13,684 nt of DNA from a bacterium (GTDB lineage: Bacteria; Actinomycetota; Acidimicrobiia; Acidimicrobiales; UBA8592): assembly GCA_002713605.1 (NCBI GenBank), contig PATL01000031.1, positions 1 to 13,684 of the forward strand, given 5' to 3'. The notes beneath the pieces were generated by a model. The model was not told the DNA's origin. It saw only the letters and a program-made list of their open reading frames with translations, and did no database searches. Made by a program: the position numbers and the translations under genes. Shown here piece after piece: positions 13,502 to 13,684 of this stretch (positions are counted from its first letter, which is position 1; every line of letters starts with the position of its first letter).

Positions 13502-13507
13502 AGGCTA
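13502..13507 (-). promoter_or_regulatory. Putative -10 element (TAGCCT) for a leaderless GGR transcript
   Basis: TAGCCT on the minus strand (13507 to 13502), six bases, then GTG at 13495. No convincing -35 is visible. It lies in the 45-bp gap between the truncated upstream gene and GGR. Confidence 0.38.
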
Positions 13508-13540
13508 TCTGCAAGAAAGAATTCCTGCTCACGTGGTGAC

Positions 13541-13684
13541 CTATTCCCCGTTTGCGGGTGTTGGTTCGGGTGTTGGTTCGGGTGTTGGTTCGGGTGCCGG
13601 TTCGGGTGTTGGTTCGGGTGTTGGTTCGGGTGTTGGTTCGGGTGTTGGTTCGGGTGTTACTGAGTTTGAGGGTTCAGAACTTTC
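13541..13684 (-). CDS. C-terminal end of an unidentified protein with a Pro-Glu-Pro-Thr repeat tail (truncated by window)
   Basis: The minus-strand frame is open from the window edge to TAG at 13541-13543, giving 47 residues. They read ESSEPSNSVT, then eight copies of PEPT (the fifth is PEPA), then PANGE. A tail of alternating Pro and Glu with Thr forms an extended, acidic, disordered segment, common at the ends of surface, lipoprotein or large cytosolic proteins of actinobacteria. Nothing of the folded part is visible, so function cannot be named. The third codon position is nearly invariant across copies, so the repeats look recently expanded. The gene precedes GGR on the same strand and is 45 bp from it. 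Confidence 0.75.
   Translation of the reverse strand, partial: ESSEPSNSVTPEPTPEPTPEPTPEPTPEPAPEPTPEPTPEPTPANGE
13557..13652. repeat. 12-bp tandem repeat, eight copies
   Basis: Eight head-to-tail copies of GGTGTTGGTTCG; copy four (13593-13604) reads GGTGCCGGTTCG, and the other seven are identical. The period is a multiple of three and keeps the minus-strand reading frame (PEPT per unit), so copy number can change without breaking the gene. Confidence 0.95.

Noticed and set aside
13557..13652. Tandem repeats as a CRISPR array
   Set aside because: Units are 12 bp head-to-tail with no spacers and maintain a coding frame.

Overview
The window looks like compact chromosomal DNA from a member of the Actinomycetota, most likely a moderate-GC marine or freshwater lineage close to Acidimicrobiia. 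The reasons are a coenzyme F420 biosynthesis gene (fbiD/cofC), a luciferase-like F420-type oxidoreductase, a mycothiol S-conjugate amidase relative (Mca), an SCP2-like protein, a 'CGDGL' geranylgeranyl reductase, and start sites that look leaderless (TANNNT, six or seven bases, then GTG). Base composition is far below that of cultured high-GC actinobacteria (judged by eye, not computed). No tRNA, rRNA, insertion sequence, phage gene or CRISPR array was seen. The class-level assignment is inference.

Layout. Positions 1-1187 (+) hold a DUF1015 protein whose N-terminus lies off the left edge. It converges on a minus-strand pair: a PIG-L zinc deacetylase (1191-1919) and fbiD (1949-2506). fbiD diverges from gpsA (2569-3561, +) across 62 bp that contain a near-perfect dyad. 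From gpsA a dense plus-strand run follows: a 577-aa protein of unknown function (3603-5336), rnhB (5377-6081), an Nfu N-terminal-domain protein (6112-6480), a dodecin (6518-6721) and a hot-dog thioesterase (6723-7136). The thioesterase meets a minus-strand SDR dehydrogenase (7133-7966) with overlapping stop codons. The plus strand resumes with an Mca-like amidase overlapping an SCP2 protein (8074-9302). A 292-bp gap then holds a probable 56-aa minus-strand ORF. Next come 3-hydroxybutyryl-CoA dehydrogenase plus an LLM oxidoreductase (9595-11420) and a 57-aa small gene (11506-11679). The right end is minus strand: a PAP2 phosphatase and a geranylgeranyl reductase with overlapping start and stop (11682-13495), then the Pro-Glu-Pro-Thr repeat tail of a gene that runs off the right edge.

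How the genes fit together. Most encode housekeeping or lipid/cofactor functions: F420 and phospholipid precursors (fbiD, gpsA), acyl-CoA and lipid metabolism (thioesterase, SDR, hydroxybutyryl-CoA dehydrogenase, SCP2, LLM oxidoreductase), thiol detoxification (Mca-like), isoprenoid saturation (GGR with PAP2), Fe-S assembly (Nfu domain), flavin storage (dodecin) and genome maintenance (rnhB). I see no clear new multi-gene system. The observations most worth checking are the repeated leaderless-start signature, a C-terminal QNTLF sliding-clamp-like motif on RNase HII, the His-to-Pro change in the second metal motif of the Mca-like protein, the uncharacterised 577-aa gene, two short unannotated genes, and a 12-bp perfect hairpin inside the GGR gene.
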